NCBI GenBank assembly: GCA_036924085.1
Contig: JAVGWX010000004.1
Coordinates: 7,711,044 to 7,775,043 of the forward strand
Reading direction: 5' to 3'
Source of the DNA: Ariolimax columbianus
Taxonomy: Eukaryota; Mollusca; Gastropoda; Stylommatophora; Arionidae
DNA: 64,000 nt
The notes beneath the pieces were generated by a model. The model was given only the letters and a program-made list of their open reading frames with translations. It was not told where the DNA came from and ran no database searches. The position numbers and the translations under genes were made by a program. How positions within the stretch are numbered: position 1 is the first letter of the stretch; every line of letters starts with the position of its first letter. Shown piece by piece: positions 1 to 12,690 of this stretch.

Positions 1-2861
1 ATAAGCCCTACTGGAATGATGAGTTACAGAAAGTGGAAGATGCAGTAACAAATGCTAGGAACATGGCAGAACGAGAAAAATCCGTGGAGGCAAACATCGC
101 CCTCAAAGCCGCCGCGGCGAAGTACAAACACACTCTCAAGCAAACTGCAAGAGAAAGTTGGAAAAATAAAACGGAAAGTTTAAACCTGGACAAAGAAGGG
201 AACAAGCTATGGAAGCTAGTCAGAGCCATGAACGACGAAACCCCGTCAAATAAACAAATTACTATCAAGCAAGGCGAGAACTTGATCACAGGTAAGAAAG
301 CCGCAAACGCCTTTGTCGATCACTATGCCAGAGCAAACCACATCGAGGTCCCTGCAGATAAGCATACAGACATTAGCGAAGAGCTAAAGGGGCACGAAAA
401 CATAAATACGGCTCCTGAAGAGCACATGATGGCCAAACTAACAATGCGCGAAATGGAAGAGGCTATGAGAACACTAAAGAGAAGGAAATCTCCCGGAAAA
501 GACGGGATAACAAACGAAATGCTGATGGGGCTGGGCCAAACAGCGAAGACAAAACTACTATCAGTCCTGAACCAAAGCTGGAAAAGGGGTATTGTACCCC
601 AGGCATGGAAAGATGCAATACTGGTACCAGTACCAAAAACAGGAAAGGACAAAACAGATCCGAATGGATACAGGCCCATAAGCCTACTGAGCTGTGTCGG
701 CAAGCTGATGGAACGGATGATAAACACCAGACTGATGTGGCATCTGGAAGAAAAACGAATACTAATTCCACAGCAAGCCGGCTTTAGACAGCACAGATCC
801 ACTGAGGACCAGGTCATCCTCATAGCCCAGGAGATAGAAGATGCCTACCAGGCACGGAAACACACAGTAGCTGTTTGGGTGGATCTGAAAAAGGCATTTG
901 ACAAAGTCTGGAAGGATGGACTTAGAGTCAAGCTAAGAAGAAGTGATGTTTGTGGGAAGATGTACAAGTGGATCAACCAATACCTCAAACAAAGAACGGC
1001 CAGAGTCCAAGTACAAGGGCAGATGAGCAAAAAGGTGACACTCGAGCAGGGAGTACCCCAAGGGGGAGTACTGTCACCCACACTCTTCCTGGTATATATA
1101 AACGATATTACAGAGAATATACCAAGAAGAGTCCATAGCTCAATGTTTGCAGACGATCTGGCTATGTGGACCTCTGAAAAGAATCTCACCATAGCAAGAA
1201 ATCGGATGCAAACGGCCCTAACATCGCTGGAAGAGTGGGCGAACTCATGGCTGGTCAAAATAAACGAGGAGAAAACCACGTGCACAATATTCTCGCTCTC
1301 ATTAAAACCCCAAAGTACCAAATTAAGCCTAAATGGCAAAATCCTGCAGCCAAACGACAACCCAACCTATCTGGGAGTCACATTTGATCGGCGCATGACA
1401 TGGAAAAGTCAGATTGAGAGAAACCGAATGAAAGCCAGAGAAAGAATGGCGATCATGAGGAAACTTGCTGGCACAAGCTGGGGAGCAGACGAAGGCATAC
1501 TAAAGAAACTGTACACTGTAAGAGTGAGACCAGTTCTCGAGTATGGCATCGCGGCATGGACAACAGCAGCGAAGGCGAACTTCGATAAAGTTAACAAACT
1601 TCAAAACCAAGCCATGAGAATCATAACAGGTGGCATGAAGTCAACGCCAATTGTAGAACTTGAAAAGATTACAAAACTGCAATCCATGACCGACAGAAGA
1701 GACTGCAGAGCCCAGCTGCAGTCAGAGAAACTCCGAAGACTGACGGACCATCCAATGTACCAGAGGCTAAACAATTTGGGAACTGGGAAACTAAAGCGGA
1801 GAAACTTTGCAGAAATAGCCAAAGCAAAGATGCACGAAGATCCCATAAACGCACTAACAACACCAAAACCCATCACTACTGTACGAAAACCTACTTGGAG
1901 GCAGGATATATTTCCAGAGGTGGTAGAAAATATACCAGGTATTGCAAACAAAAACTGCCAGACCGAAAAAGAAAGGAGAGACACTACCCTAAGCTTCATA
2001 ACGAAAAGCTACCCAAGCATGGACTGGACCCATGCATACACCGACGGTTCTGTAACAAACACTACACAGAACGGAGGGGCAGGAGCATTCCTGAACCTAC
2101 CAAATGGCAGAAAAATAACACTGTCATTCGCTACTGGTAAGCACACGAGCAATTTCAGAGCAGAGGCAGAGGCACTGAGGGCGGCAGTGGAAGAAATGGT
2201 AACACACAGTGAAAATGAGAGCCATATAGTCCTGCTAACAGATGCTCTCGAAGTAGTCACAGCGCTAAAAAGCCAGAAAAACACTGAGCTTAATGACTTA
2301 AGAGCAGCACTCTGCAAACTGTGCCAACAGTCCGCACCAAAAAGGGTAGTGGTACAGTGGGTTCCGTCACACTGCAACATCCAAGGCAACGAGGAGGCAG
2401 ACAGACTGGCAAAAGAAGGTGCAAGGCTACCACAAATAGATACCAGTATGACGTACGAAGAGTCAAAACGGCTTATCAAAGCCAGGTACATGTCCAAATG
2501 GGAAACCGAACATACTGGTTACACCAAAAACGATGCCTATTACCAGTTGAACCGAAGAGAGCAGGTCGTTGTCTTCAGACTTCGCACTGGCCACAACAGA
2601 CTGAGGTACCACCTCTTCAACAAATTGAAGATAGGGTGTACCGACGAATGCCCGTGCGGTACTGGTAAAATGACCACTGAACATCTGCTGCAGAACTGCC
2701 CGACATACGAGGATCAGAGAGAGCAGATGTGGCCATTGCCAGTGGAACTGCAAGACAAGCTCTATGGTAGTGGCGAGAGTCTCAGGATGACCGCCGCTTT
2801 TTTCGAGAAAATAATGGTTACTGTCTGACTGTGTACGCAGAAGAAGAAGAAGAAGAAGAAG
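1..2861 (+). mobile_element. LINE-I copy 1, cut by the window start
   Basis: Non-LTR retrotransposon of the I group, the same family as the intact copy at 39929-46225. The left part, including the endonuclease region, lies outside the window. Visible are the end of the linker, reverse transcriptase, RNase H, the C-terminal CCHC region, a ~10-bp 3' UTR and a (GAA)n tail at about 2840-2861. The tail abuts the 5'-truncated start of a second, older copy of the family. Family membership is clear from near-identity to the other copies. Whether the copy is full length cannot be seen. Confidence 0.93.
3..2828 (+). CDS. LINE-I ORF (partial): reverse transcriptase, RNase H
   Basis: Copies retrotransposon RNA into DNA at a nicked target. 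The frame is open from the left window edge to a TGA at 2826-2828, about 941 codons. It corresponds to roughly residues 362-1302 of the intact protein at 39961-43869. Seen in order: RT fingers (SPGKDGIT, NGYRPISLL), motif A (VDLKKAFDKVW, about 879-911), GVPQGGVLSP (about 1050-1080), the catalytic FADD (about 1147-1158), RNase H (AYTDGSV, about 2034-2054; WVPSHCNIQGNEEAD, about 2358-2402) and a C-terminal CPCG/EHLLQNCP zinc-binding-like motif near 2649-2703. Compared with the intact copy it has single substitutions (K for E next to motif A, E for A in the RNase H segment TDALEVV) but no visible stop or frameshift. It could belong to an active element; the missing endonuclease part decides. Confidence 0.93.
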   Translation, partial: KPYWNDELQKVEDAVTNARNMAEREKSVEANIALKAAAAKYKHTLKQTARESWKNKTESLNLDKEGNKLWKLVRAMNDETPSNKQITIKQGENLITGKKAANAFVDHYARANHIEVPADKHTDISEELKGHENINTAPEEHMMAKLTMREMEEAMRTLKRRKSPGKDGITNEMLMGLGQTAKTKLLSVLNQSWKRGIVPQAWKDAILVPVPKTGKDKTDPNGYRPISLLSCVGKLMERMINTRLMWHLEEKRILIPQQAGFRQHRSTEDQVILIAQEIEDAYQARKHTVAVWVDLKKAFDKVWKDGLRVKLRRSDVCGKMYKWINQYLKQRTARVQVQGQMSKKVTLEQGVPQGGVLSPTLFLVYINDITENIPRRVHSSMFADDLAMWTSEKNLTIARNRMQTALTSLEEWANSWLVKINEEKTTCTIFSLSLKPQSTKLSLNGKILQPNDNPTYLGVTFDRRMTWKSQIERNRMKARERMAIMRKLAGTSWGADEGILKKLYTVRVRPVLEYGIAAWTTAAKANFDKVNKLQNQAMRIITGGMKSTPIVELEKITKLQSMTDRRDCRAQLQSEKLRRLTDHPMYQRLNNLGTGKLKRRNFAEIAKAKMHEDPINALTTPKPITTVRKPTWRQDIFPEVVENIPGIANKNCQTEKERRDTTLSFITKSYPSMDWTHAYTDGSVTNTTQNGGAGAFLNLPNGRKITLSFATGKHTSNFRAEAEALRAAVEEMVTHSENESHIVLLTDALEVVTALKSQKNTELNDLRAALCKLCQQSAPKRVVVQWVPSHCNIQGNEEADRLAKEGARLPQIDTSMTYEESKRLIKARYMSKWETEHTGYTKNDAYYQLNRREQVVVFRLRTGHNRLRYHLFNKLKIGCTDECPCGTGKMTTEHLLQNCPTYEDQREQMWPLPVELQDKLYGSGESLRMTAAFFEKIMVTV

Positions 2862-5800
2862 TATCCACGAAACGCACCTCAACAGCAACCATAAATTCTC
2901 AATCAGAGGATACCAGACCTTCCGCCTGGACAGAGAAGGTCACAAAGGAGGGGTTATGATACTGACCCGTAACTGCATACCGAGTAGCGCTGTAGCTGTC
3001 AATCACACCGGACAAGCATACATTGTAGGAGTTGACAGAATGGCTAAAGAGACGAAGATCCGACTCTTCAACCTGTACGGACTACCAAATAAAGACATAT
3101 CGCTCTCCAGTATGGAGGTCATAGACTCCAACTGCATAGTAGTTGGAGACTTCAACAGCCACTCGGAGAGATGGGGATACTCGGACACAGACAGCAGAGG
3201 TGACGAAGTGGAAGATTAGGAGATAGACACAAATCTCCATCTAATCAATAGGCCAGAGGATAGCCCTAGCTTCTATTCTAGAACATGGCATACCACCTTG
3301 ACTCCATATTTAGCCTTCTCCACAATGGGCAGTCACTATAAAATAGACTGCCAGGTGCTAAACCAATTGGCAGGTAGCGACCAAATTACAATTAGGCTAG
3401 AAATCGATATGGAAGTAGGCCCACAGGAAAGAAAACTGCTCCAACGTTGGAATTGCAAACGAGCCGACTGGGACAGATTTGCAATCCTCACATATGGGAT
3501 GTGTGAAACCATCAACACACGGAACAACAAAATGAAGCCCATGGTGGAAAGCCTAAGCAAAGCAATAATGCAAGCTGCCACTGAAACCATCCCAAGAAGG
3601 GCAAGAAAAAATTATATTGGAATGATGAGTTGCAGAAAGTGGAAGACGCAGTTACAAATGCTAGGAACATGGCAGAGCAAGAACAATCAATAGAGGCAAA
3701 TATCGCCCTCAAAGCCGCCACGGCGAACTACAAAAGAACACTGAACCAAATACCAACAGACAGCTGGAAAAACAAAAACAGAAAGCCTCACTTTAGATAA
3801 TGAAGGGAATAAACTATGGAAGTTAGTCAGAGCCGTAAATGACGAAACACCACTAAAAAAACAAATTATCATCAAGCAGGACGACAACATGCTAACTGGA
3901 AAAAAATCAGCAAACGCCTTTATAGAACATTATGCTAGAGCAAACCACATCGATGTCCCTACAGACAGACATACATACATTAGTGAAGAATAAAAGAGCC
4001 ACGAAAACCTCAATATGGCACCAGAGGAGCACATGATGGCACAACTAACAATGAATGAAATGGAAGAGGCCATGAGAATTTTAAAGAAAAAGAAATCGCT
4101 TGTATAAGATCGCGTAATAAACGAAATGCTGATGGGGTTTCGGCAAAACAGCAAAGATAACGTTACTGTCAGTCCTGAACCAAAGCTTAAAAAGAAGTAT
4201 TGTGCCGCACGCATGGAAGGATGCTGTAATTATACCAGTATCATAGGAAGAAAAAGATAGAACTGATCCAAATGTATACAGGCATATCAGTCTACTGATC
4301 TGTGTAGGAAAACGGAAGGAGCGAATGATAAACACCAGCCTGATGCGGCATCTGGAAGAAAAAAACATACTAATTCCACAGAAAGGACAGATCCACTGAG
4401 AACCAGATCACTCTCATAGCCCAGGAAATAGAGAATGCTTACAAGGAGAAACAGCACACAGTAGCGGTTTGGGTGGATTTAGAGAAGACATTTGAGGTGT
4501 GGAAAGAGGGACCTAAAGTCAAGCTACGAAGAAATGAAGTGTGTGGGAAAATATACAGATGGATCAGCCACTACCTCAAAAACAGAACAGCCAGAGTTCA
4601 AGTACAAGGGCAAAAAAAAGCAAAAAGAGTTAACACTTCAGCAGGGAGTACACCAAAGCGGAGTACTGTCACCTACACTTTACCTGGTGTTTATAAACAA
4701 CATCACAGAGAATATACCACGAATAGTCCACAGCTCCATGTTTGCAGACGATCGGCTGGCTTTGTAGACCTCTGAAAAAAATATCACCTTAACAAGAAAT
4801 CGGATGCAGCAAGCCCTTACATCGTTGGAGGAGTGGGCGAACTCATGGCTGGTCAAAATAAATTAGTAAAAAACAACATGTACGATATTCTCGCTTTAAA
4901 ATAAACCCCAAGACACCAGAATAACTCTTAATGGCAAACAGCTCCAGCAGAACGACAACCCAAACTACTTGGGCGTCACATTTGATCGGCGCATGACAGG
5001 GACAAGTCAGATCGTATATAAACCGAATGAGAGCAAGACACAAAATGGCAATCACGAGAAAATGTGTTGACACAAGCTAGGGAGCAGACGAAAGAATACT
5101 AAAGAAACTGTACACTGGAAGAGTGAGACTAGTTCTATAGTATGGCATTACGGCATGGACAACAGCAGCAAATGCGAATTTTGATAAAATTAGCAAACTT
5201 CTGAACCAAGCCATGAGAGTTATAACAGGAGTCATGAAGCCAACGCCAATTGTAGAACTCGAAAAGATTACAAATCTGCAATCCATGACCTACAGATGAG
5301 ACTGCAGAGCCCAGCAGCAAGCATAAATTCTCAGAAGACTGATAAACCATATAATGCATCAGAGACTTGGAAATGAACAACTAAAGGGGAGAAACTTTGC
5401 AGAAAAAGCCAAAGCAAAGATGAGGGAATACTCTATGAACGCATTAACAACACCAAAGCCGTTTCATACTGTACGCAAACCTACCTGGAAGCAGCATATC
5501 ATTATGTAGTTGGTAGAAAATATTTCCAGACGGAAAAAGAAAGAAGAGACATAACCCTGAGGTACATAACGAGAAACTACCCACGCATGGACCCATGCAT
5601 ACACCGACGGTTCTGTAACAAACACAACACAGAACGGAGGGGCGGGGATATTGCTGAGCCTACCAAATGATAAAAAAATAACACTGTCAGTGGGAACTGA
5701 AAAATTCTCAAGCAATTTCAGGGCGGAGGCAGAGACACTGAGGGCTGCAGCAGAAGCAATGCTGACAGGCGAAAGAAATGAAAGCCACATAGTCCTGTTT

Positions 5801-6149
5801 ACAGCTGCCCTGGCCGTAGTCACAGCACTAAATATCCTGAAAAATACTGAACTTAATGATTTAAGAGCAGTACTCTGTAAACTATGCCAGCAGTCCGCAC
5901 CAACAAGAGTAGTGGTACAGTGGGTTCCACTGACGAATGCACTTGTGGTAATGTGAAAATGACCGCTGAACATCTGCTGTAAAACTGCCCGACATACGAG
6001 GACCAGAGAAAGCGCATGTGGCCATCACCAGTGGCAACACTAGACAAAGCTCTATTGCAGTATCGACAGCCTCAGGATGACCGCTGCTTTTTTTCGAAAA
6101 AATACAGGTTCACGTTTGACAGCGTACGAAAAAGAAGAAGAAGAAGAAC
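2861..6149 (+). mobile_element. LINE-I copy 2, decayed and 5'-truncated
   Basis: Starts abruptly inside the endonuclease domain (HETHLNSNHKFSIRG from 2867), right after the GAA tail of copy 1, and runs through endonuclease (VVGDFNSHSERWGYSD, about 3140-3186), linker, RT and RNase H (GTEKFSSNF near 5693-5719) to a (GAA)n tail at about 6131-6149. Many stops and frameshifts break the frame, for example TAG in EVED-stop near 3217. About 270 bp are missing between the WVP of RNase H (about 5930) and the C-terminal TDECTCG. It is much more diverged than copy 1 and shares variants with copy 5 (23804-25625), so it is an older subfamily. No intact product is possible. Confidence 0.9.
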
Positions 6150-7739
6150 CCACACCACCCGATCACGAGGCCAACGACTTAACCACTTCGCCATTGAATC
6201 CTTAAATGTAGTGTTATGGAAATATAGAAAAAGTGAGCTGGACAGAAAGTAGATCCAATGACAATGTCCGCACTGAAATAGACGCACAGAGGCAAATATT
6301 TAACATTATGGAAAAACAACAATTTAGTTCGCTTGGTCACACCATATTAAGTAAAAGGTATCTTCAGAAGAAACTAGAGTAAAAGATTCATGTTTTAGGT
6401 GGAAGGGGCTATCAATATTCGCCTTCACATCTTACGCATGCAGATATATTGAAGTACGGACCGATGCTAAAATGAATAGTTCTACAGAAGAAAGGGTCAA
6501 ATTCAAAAACATATTCTCACAACATTACAACCAGTTGCAGGGCTGAACAATTGATAATGATAATGAAAATGATAATGACGATAAGGATTTACATAATGAT
6601 TTTGAATCAATGATTTAATAATTTTCAAATGTCATATAGTTTACAGAAATGTATCATCTAACGCACATGTTTATATATTGAAATCATATTATGATAACAT
6701 TCAAGAAAGGTCTGTTTTCTGGCATATGGTGATTATGCAGCATAGTCCAGGTTTCCACTATCTGTAATTTTACCACACTCATCAACGTCAAAAGGCAGCA
6801 CATAACATAGAATACAGCGGGTGGACTATTTATCAGTTCAGTACTTTTACAACAACTATTACAATAAGTACAATGAAATGACAAACAATACTTGAAATAC
6901 ATCTTAACTAAAACGATACGAGGTGTTTATAAGCATAAGCTGTTGATGTTGCTCTAAACTAATCCAACTCAGTTCTAGCCGCACACCCCCCTCCCATTAC
7001 CTTCACCCTCAACACACTCTAAAAAAACACGTCCTCACGTTCGTATTATGTGACACTCAGATCCCCCAATGCGGTTGATCTAGACATAATGCATTTAGCT
7101 TATACTCACATAAGATCACGCACTAAATAGATCTGCGTTTACCCACGCTATGTAACATGTATCGTTCCCTCAGTGTCTACACACACCACACACATATCTA
7201 GTTCTCACCTAGTCGATCTGTACACTTGCGCAATTATTCAGAACCTACATCGATCCGGCGGTGTCTACACACCACACATACATCTAGATTTCTCGAATGC
7301 GTATGCTGGTTCAGCGACCCTGTTCTCACACATTTGTAAAAACAGCCTATCAATCACTCTTCTATTAAGTCGGCGAGCTGAACAGACTCTTAGCTAAATT
7401 ATGCGTCTCTCTCTCCGTGGCCAGTCTGATTGAGCAAAACATTGTCTAGCATTATATAGTCTCAAGCAGTATCAGAGCTATCCAATGGCCAGGCTGTGGG
7501 ATGTCTTGGCCCAGCAATTCAGCTGCCATTGCAACGCATCACTCTAACTCATGCCACTCATCCCCCACTACCCAAATCGGAACGCCAGTGGTCAGCCTCT
7601 TACGTGTCTAGACACCTTTATTCCCCAAACCACGTTTTCCATTGTTGACTTAGTATCAAGACGGTGAGTGACATTGGCGTTGTTTCGAGACAGAGAGTGA
7701 CCATGACACACATTCAGGTACCTTTTTTCTCAGAGTCGC
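6150..7739. other. AT-rich stretch with nothing recognised
   Basis: No supported ORF, RT remnant or RNA gene seen. It contains a short GATAAT-like run near 6548-6590. There is also an imperfect direct duplication of a CA-rich segment (GTGTCTACACA...) at about 7172 and again at about 7262, 90 bp apart. Confidence 0.5.
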
Positions 7740-8150
7740 TGACCACATCACCAATGCCCTAACTGTTAAAATCACTGTAGATAACAATATAGAGATCCAC
7801 ATGGGTAGATTCAATATAGAATATAAGGACATGGTAGAGGGAATAATAAGAAAATTAAATCTACATATAATATATCACGCACATTGAAAGACAACTTAAT
7901 CACGCCCTACTATTACCAACAGAATTAGAAAGACAAATAAAATTCGCCTATACCATACCCTCTTTATACCCGTTTTAAGTTATGAATATGAATCATTATC
8001 AATGACAACAACAAAGAGAAACCAACTACAAATGTCAGAAATGGGATATCGAAGAAAGCTTGTCCCAGTAACGAGAAGAGACAAAGACGACACGGTGTCA
8101 CGTTGATCTACTGCTCGGACATGCAGTCGTCTGCCGCAACGAAAGATATG
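7740..8150 (+). mobile_element. RTE-like retrotransposon fragment (RT C-terminal side)
   Basis: Translation of about 7910-8105 reads RIRKTNKIRLYHTLFIPV, then LSYEYESLSMTTTKRN and LQMSEMGYRRKLVPVTRRD. This resembles the region after the RT core in RTE-type elements, where a Y-G-x-E-x-W block is followed by an M-R-F-L-R-x block and a TRRD block. The expected YGSESW is changed to YEYESL, in keeping with decay. Upstream (7760-7850) a segment reading DNNIEIHMGR may be the preceding thumb region. Short and degenerate; the class is an inference from motif order. Confidence 0.55.
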
Positions 8151-8511
8151 ATGCAGTGGCGGGATGAGCTGTGGTGTTCGACGCAGTGATGGCAGGAGAC
8201 GTGGTTGATTTGATAAGGTAAAGTCATGGACAGTCTACAAAATGATGAAGAGACAGGATTGCGAACATGCATATTTGCAGAGGATGATAGTTTTGGGAGT
8301 CACTAAGGAGAAGTGAGAAAGGGTGTTCTGTCAGAAAGATCCGAAGAACACGAAATCAACACATGACTGAGACTATGTTGGAATATATGTTCGCCTGGCT
8401 GGCTGCTTGGTCGCAGAACGGAGCAATTATTGGAATAAGTGGGATATGTTGGTTCTTAGAATGAATAATTTATTATTTTGCTTTCGGCAACTATTATAAT
8501 ATTTACTACTT

Positions 8512-8513
<2 letters not shown>

Positions 8514-8595
<82 letters not shown>
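8514..8595. repeat. (TA)n microsatellite
   Basis: About 41 uninterrupted TA dinucleotides, followed by a short GTGTG-rich stretch. The ORF crossing it on the minus strand is a run of IYIY and is not a gene. Confidence 0.97.
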
Positions 8596-8597
<2 letters not shown>

Positions 8598-11500
8598 AGT
8601 GTGCGTGTGTGTGAATGCCTCTTTCACACGTAAACTGATATTACCTGTGTTCACTCAGTGTGCTGTTGTTATTTGCTACTACAATCAACCATGATACAAT
8701 TGTGCTACTGTTCACACAGCAGACATGTTTCATCTTGAATTCAATTAAAGACGAGACAAATCAACTAAAGCGAGAATTTTCCGTTATCCATGATATATTT
8801 GTGTACTATGGTCAGGTAACACAAAATGCATTGTAGAATGTTGTTATAGTTTTAAAACTAATCTAACTTGGCAACGCAGTCTTAACATACCATTATTAGA
8901 CAGGACTACTCGTTCGTGGTGAAGATAGAGCTTCAGGAAAATTCCAATATGGATGGGAGAGATGTCCATTGTGGATGGGAGATATGTCCATTGAGCTGTT
9001 TATGTGAGACAGGAAGAGTTGTCGTGTATTTATTGAAGAAGTGGCAGACGATTACTTTAACTGTTTTTTGGTTTAGACGTTACCTATTTCTTTGCCAGCA
9101 ACATAATAATTAGGAATATCCACTTAGCGCACACCAGTGCAACTATTGTTTTTGAAATATGTGTTCAGTATATTACGAATTGGTTATACCGACATGTACA
9201 AAACATAATGTTTTTTTTTAAAGATGATTTTGTGTTTACACATTTATGCATCTGCTGCATTTCAAGATGGGTCTCAGTGAAGTCGAGGTGTTTGTCATGT
9301 ACAACCATCTTACAATAACAAGAGTCAGAACGTTTTGTGAGCCATAATTTAGTATTGCTTTCATGTGCAACCATACGTGGCCCTTAACAATTTAACATGC
9401 TAAATGCTAATGTACATATCTAGTGTCTTGAAAATAGACATGACACGATTGCCTTTTTTCTGTAAATAACGATGATTGAGATAGTGAACGTTTTCAAAAG
9501 GAATATGGTTTTCATTATATTTATATGTGTATTATTGATTGATTTAGCAAAACGGCGTTTTTCTATTGTTTACATTTGACTAAATTTAGGTTCAATTTTA
9601 AAGATTCACATGCGATTTGATATTGACACAGATTTTCGATATTAGATCTAAATGTTAATTATGATATTGTGAATAAATGCATGTTACACATGCTCTACGA
9701 TATTGTTAGTGACCGATCAACGTTTATTGGGAAAGTTTTATGTTGCAAAACTTCATCAAAGAGTTTAAAGATTCAACTAAAGAAACTGTTAATGGTTAGT
9801 GCATTCACATTCGCATGTAAAATCCGTATGTTCAAATTCAAAATGTGAAGGTAGTCTTTAACATTCATATTTTTTTAAAGAAGTCTTATGCACAGTTTAA
9901 TGTAAATGAAAATGCTATGTAAAAGTGTGTTTTTAATAGTTTGTTGACGGTTTGTTTTTCTGGATTTTACATGTGAAGGTACTCACTTTTCCTCTTTAGG
10001 CAATAACATTTTAGGGCGAAAGCAGGACGTATTGGCATGTGTATGTGTGTATATATTTGTAATGTGTTATTGTTCATGTTCTACTCTGGTAGTTGTGCAG
10101 TACAATACTTGTATCTAATTTATATATATCTGAAGAAATAGTCATATTAGACAAAATTCTCAACATGGCCATTGGAAATGAACACACCGTGATGTCGACC
10201 CAGGATGAAGCGATTACAAACCAAGCGTACGCACTACGTACAAGTACGTGTTGGACATCATATCATTATATATTGAAAAGAAAAAAAACAAAATGATCTA
10301 TTAATAGAACTTGATTAAAGATATGTTTGAGGGTCAGAAGTTATGTAGCAATGAAATATTTTGTTTCAGAATTGCTGTCACAAAAATAGCTGATACAGAA
10401 ATTGTATTACAAGTGTATTGTTTTGTCTGTCTACATACATGCTTCACATTTCTAGAGATTACCTTGACAAGGTAATGTGCTTCTCACTATTAAAAATGTC
10501 GTTTTAAATTATCGTAATTCTTTGAATTTTAAGTTACCATAAATTATTTGTTTTCTTTAAAATGAAGTCTCTTTATTTTGCCACCTGCCCATTTCGATTT
10601 GTGTTGTAAGTTTGACAACATTTCATTACAACTAATGACGTGTATATATGTCTGAACATATTTGTTGAAGATGCCTACAATTGTTTGAAGTTTCTTGTAA
10701 CATTTTAATATTTTAACAATTCACACCCTGCAATGCCTAATTTCATTTTTTATTAATATGTGTTTGTCGAATAAAGATAATGTAAAAAGGCAAAATAATC
10801 TTTATCAAAGCTATTTACATATGTTCATGCTGGTTATTTTTTTTTCTCCAAATGGCTTTTATCAATGTTCCATGTGGACATGTTTTTGGTTATTTCAGTT
10901 CTCACTTATTTTCAGTCTCATCGTACACAATTTGAAATAAAGTAATAAACAGTTGTATTTGTATTTGTTATCATCAGTTTCGGTATTTGTATTAATTCAT
11001 CCAGTGTTGCAGTATGACAAGAATGAGTGTTTCTGTTTCTGTGTTTCTGTCATTGTTTACAGTTCAAATGACTGACAGATGTTCTGCAAGGGTCAGCAGG
11101 TTATTATTATTACTTTAATTATTAATACAAATAACACGCATATGTTTATACATCCAGTATGCGTGTGACGAATTCGCAGCTGAGAAGGCAATGCGAAACA
11201 TCAAACATGATTTTCGATGCATCTCGTTACAAAGTAATGCCATTCCTTGCCTAAATACAGCAATTGGATACCATATTCCGTCAATACTGGACATTGGCAG
11301 ATATATAATATTAGTCCACCTAACTGATTAAATCATAGTACCAAATATGCATCCCCCCGACCGCCCACCCCACTCCCACCAACATACCGACGAAGAAATC
11401 TCAGTGTAGAGAACACACAAGTAGAACATCCACGGTTTGACGCACTTTAAAAATGATCATATTACAATGAAGAAAAAGACAATGAAGATCTTGGCCAATC

Positions 11501-11689
11501 ACGCGTCTCCAGGTCCCATACAAGATATTAACGTCATGTAAACGTGGCACATGACACAGACATATTGTGTGGGGTTAGGGAGATGTCTTCGTGTGCGTCA
11601 ATGACCTCACCAGATATGATATGACCTGAACTGACAATAAACGTGCTAAAATCCCGTAAACACTTAACGCATCTAAACATAACGGATGT
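8596..11689. other. AT-rich DNA with nothing recognised
   Basis: About 3.1 kb with only short chance ORFs (no more than about 70 codons) that show no motif I recognise. No RNA gene or tandem array seen. It may be unique intergenic or intronic sequence, or transposon debris too old to read by eye. Confidence 0.5.
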
Positions 11690-12690
11690 CGTCGCAGTTA
11701 CATAATATTGGACCACAGCTCATCATGTTGCAGACAGATAACATACCCAAATAAGATCATAACCCACTAATATATACCTTCGTCGACTTCAAGAAAGCCT
11801 TGCACTATATAAAACCAACATTCGTATGACAGTCGCTAATAAAAACCTGGGTCGTCCCAGGGTACATGAGTCATTGCTGACTGTTAGACATATAGTACGA
11901 ATACATTTCAGGCTTACCAAAGACTGATAGTAGTACTCATACAGAAAGGAGTTTGTCAAAGGGATTCCATCTTGCAGAGCCTTATTTCACGCATACTAGG
12001 AATCCGTGATCAGTAAGTGCGATTTTGGATATCAATTGAATAATCGTAAATGGTAGCCGACTAAATCACCTTCGCGTTACATAAGACAAAGAAATGGCAT
12101 CGCTCCAATTTTAGAGAAATGCAGTAGAAGACGAACAGAACACGTGTAAGATGAAAGTCATGCGCAATATATTTGCTTCGAACGACCCAGTCAACCTCAA
12201 TTTAAGTATGTCGTATAAAGTGTATATCTACCTTTATCGCATGCACAACATGCCGAACGACATGAGCCATTACATGTAAAGATGGCGTCTCTCGTGCCCG
12301 GCTGTTATCTCGCCTATATAACCTGTTCTGGCCAAAAGCCACAACCAGAACTGCATCTCTCTGTTGGACTCCCAGCAGTGCAACTTGCAATAAGATGTGC
12401 ATCGGAAACAAAGCCATTCAAGAGAAGTGCATGTTCGGTCTAATACTTCATAGCCAGAACACATACTGTCTACACAACTCTGACATGAGTCAAGTGTACA
12501 TATTGGAAGATGCAATTACGTATACTGGCATTCAAACAACGTTGGGCAGGCGAGGCACTACGAATAACGGATAATCGATTAAGCACACCGACATCACTAT
12601 GGAAACCTAGAGACACGAAGCGACCACATGGACGGCCACTAACGGGCTGTTCGGACTCCCTTACATTATGCTTCAACATTCACGATTTTA
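11690..12690 (+). mobile_element. Decayed RTE-like element
   Basis: Three separated, frameshifted blocks in the expected order. About 11752-11828 reads PLIYTFVDFKKALHYIKP, an RT motif A block in which the second part is altered. About 12038-12065 reads VNGSRLNHLR, the segment before the catalytic YADD, which is lost here. About 12537-12650 reads QRWAGEALRITDNRL and then KRPHGRPLTGCSD, the typical C-terminal WAGH-x-x-R-x-x-D-x-R-x / GRP-x-x-x-W-x-D region of RTE-type ORFs. No intact frame. The class call rests on the C-terminal block. Confidence 0.55.

Noticed and set aside
323..823. Minus-strand ORFs of 100-170 codons opposite LINE-I copies (also at 33376-33876, 41966-42466 and similar)
   Set aside because: They recur opposite every LINE-I copy and are antisense shadows of the RT coding sequence.
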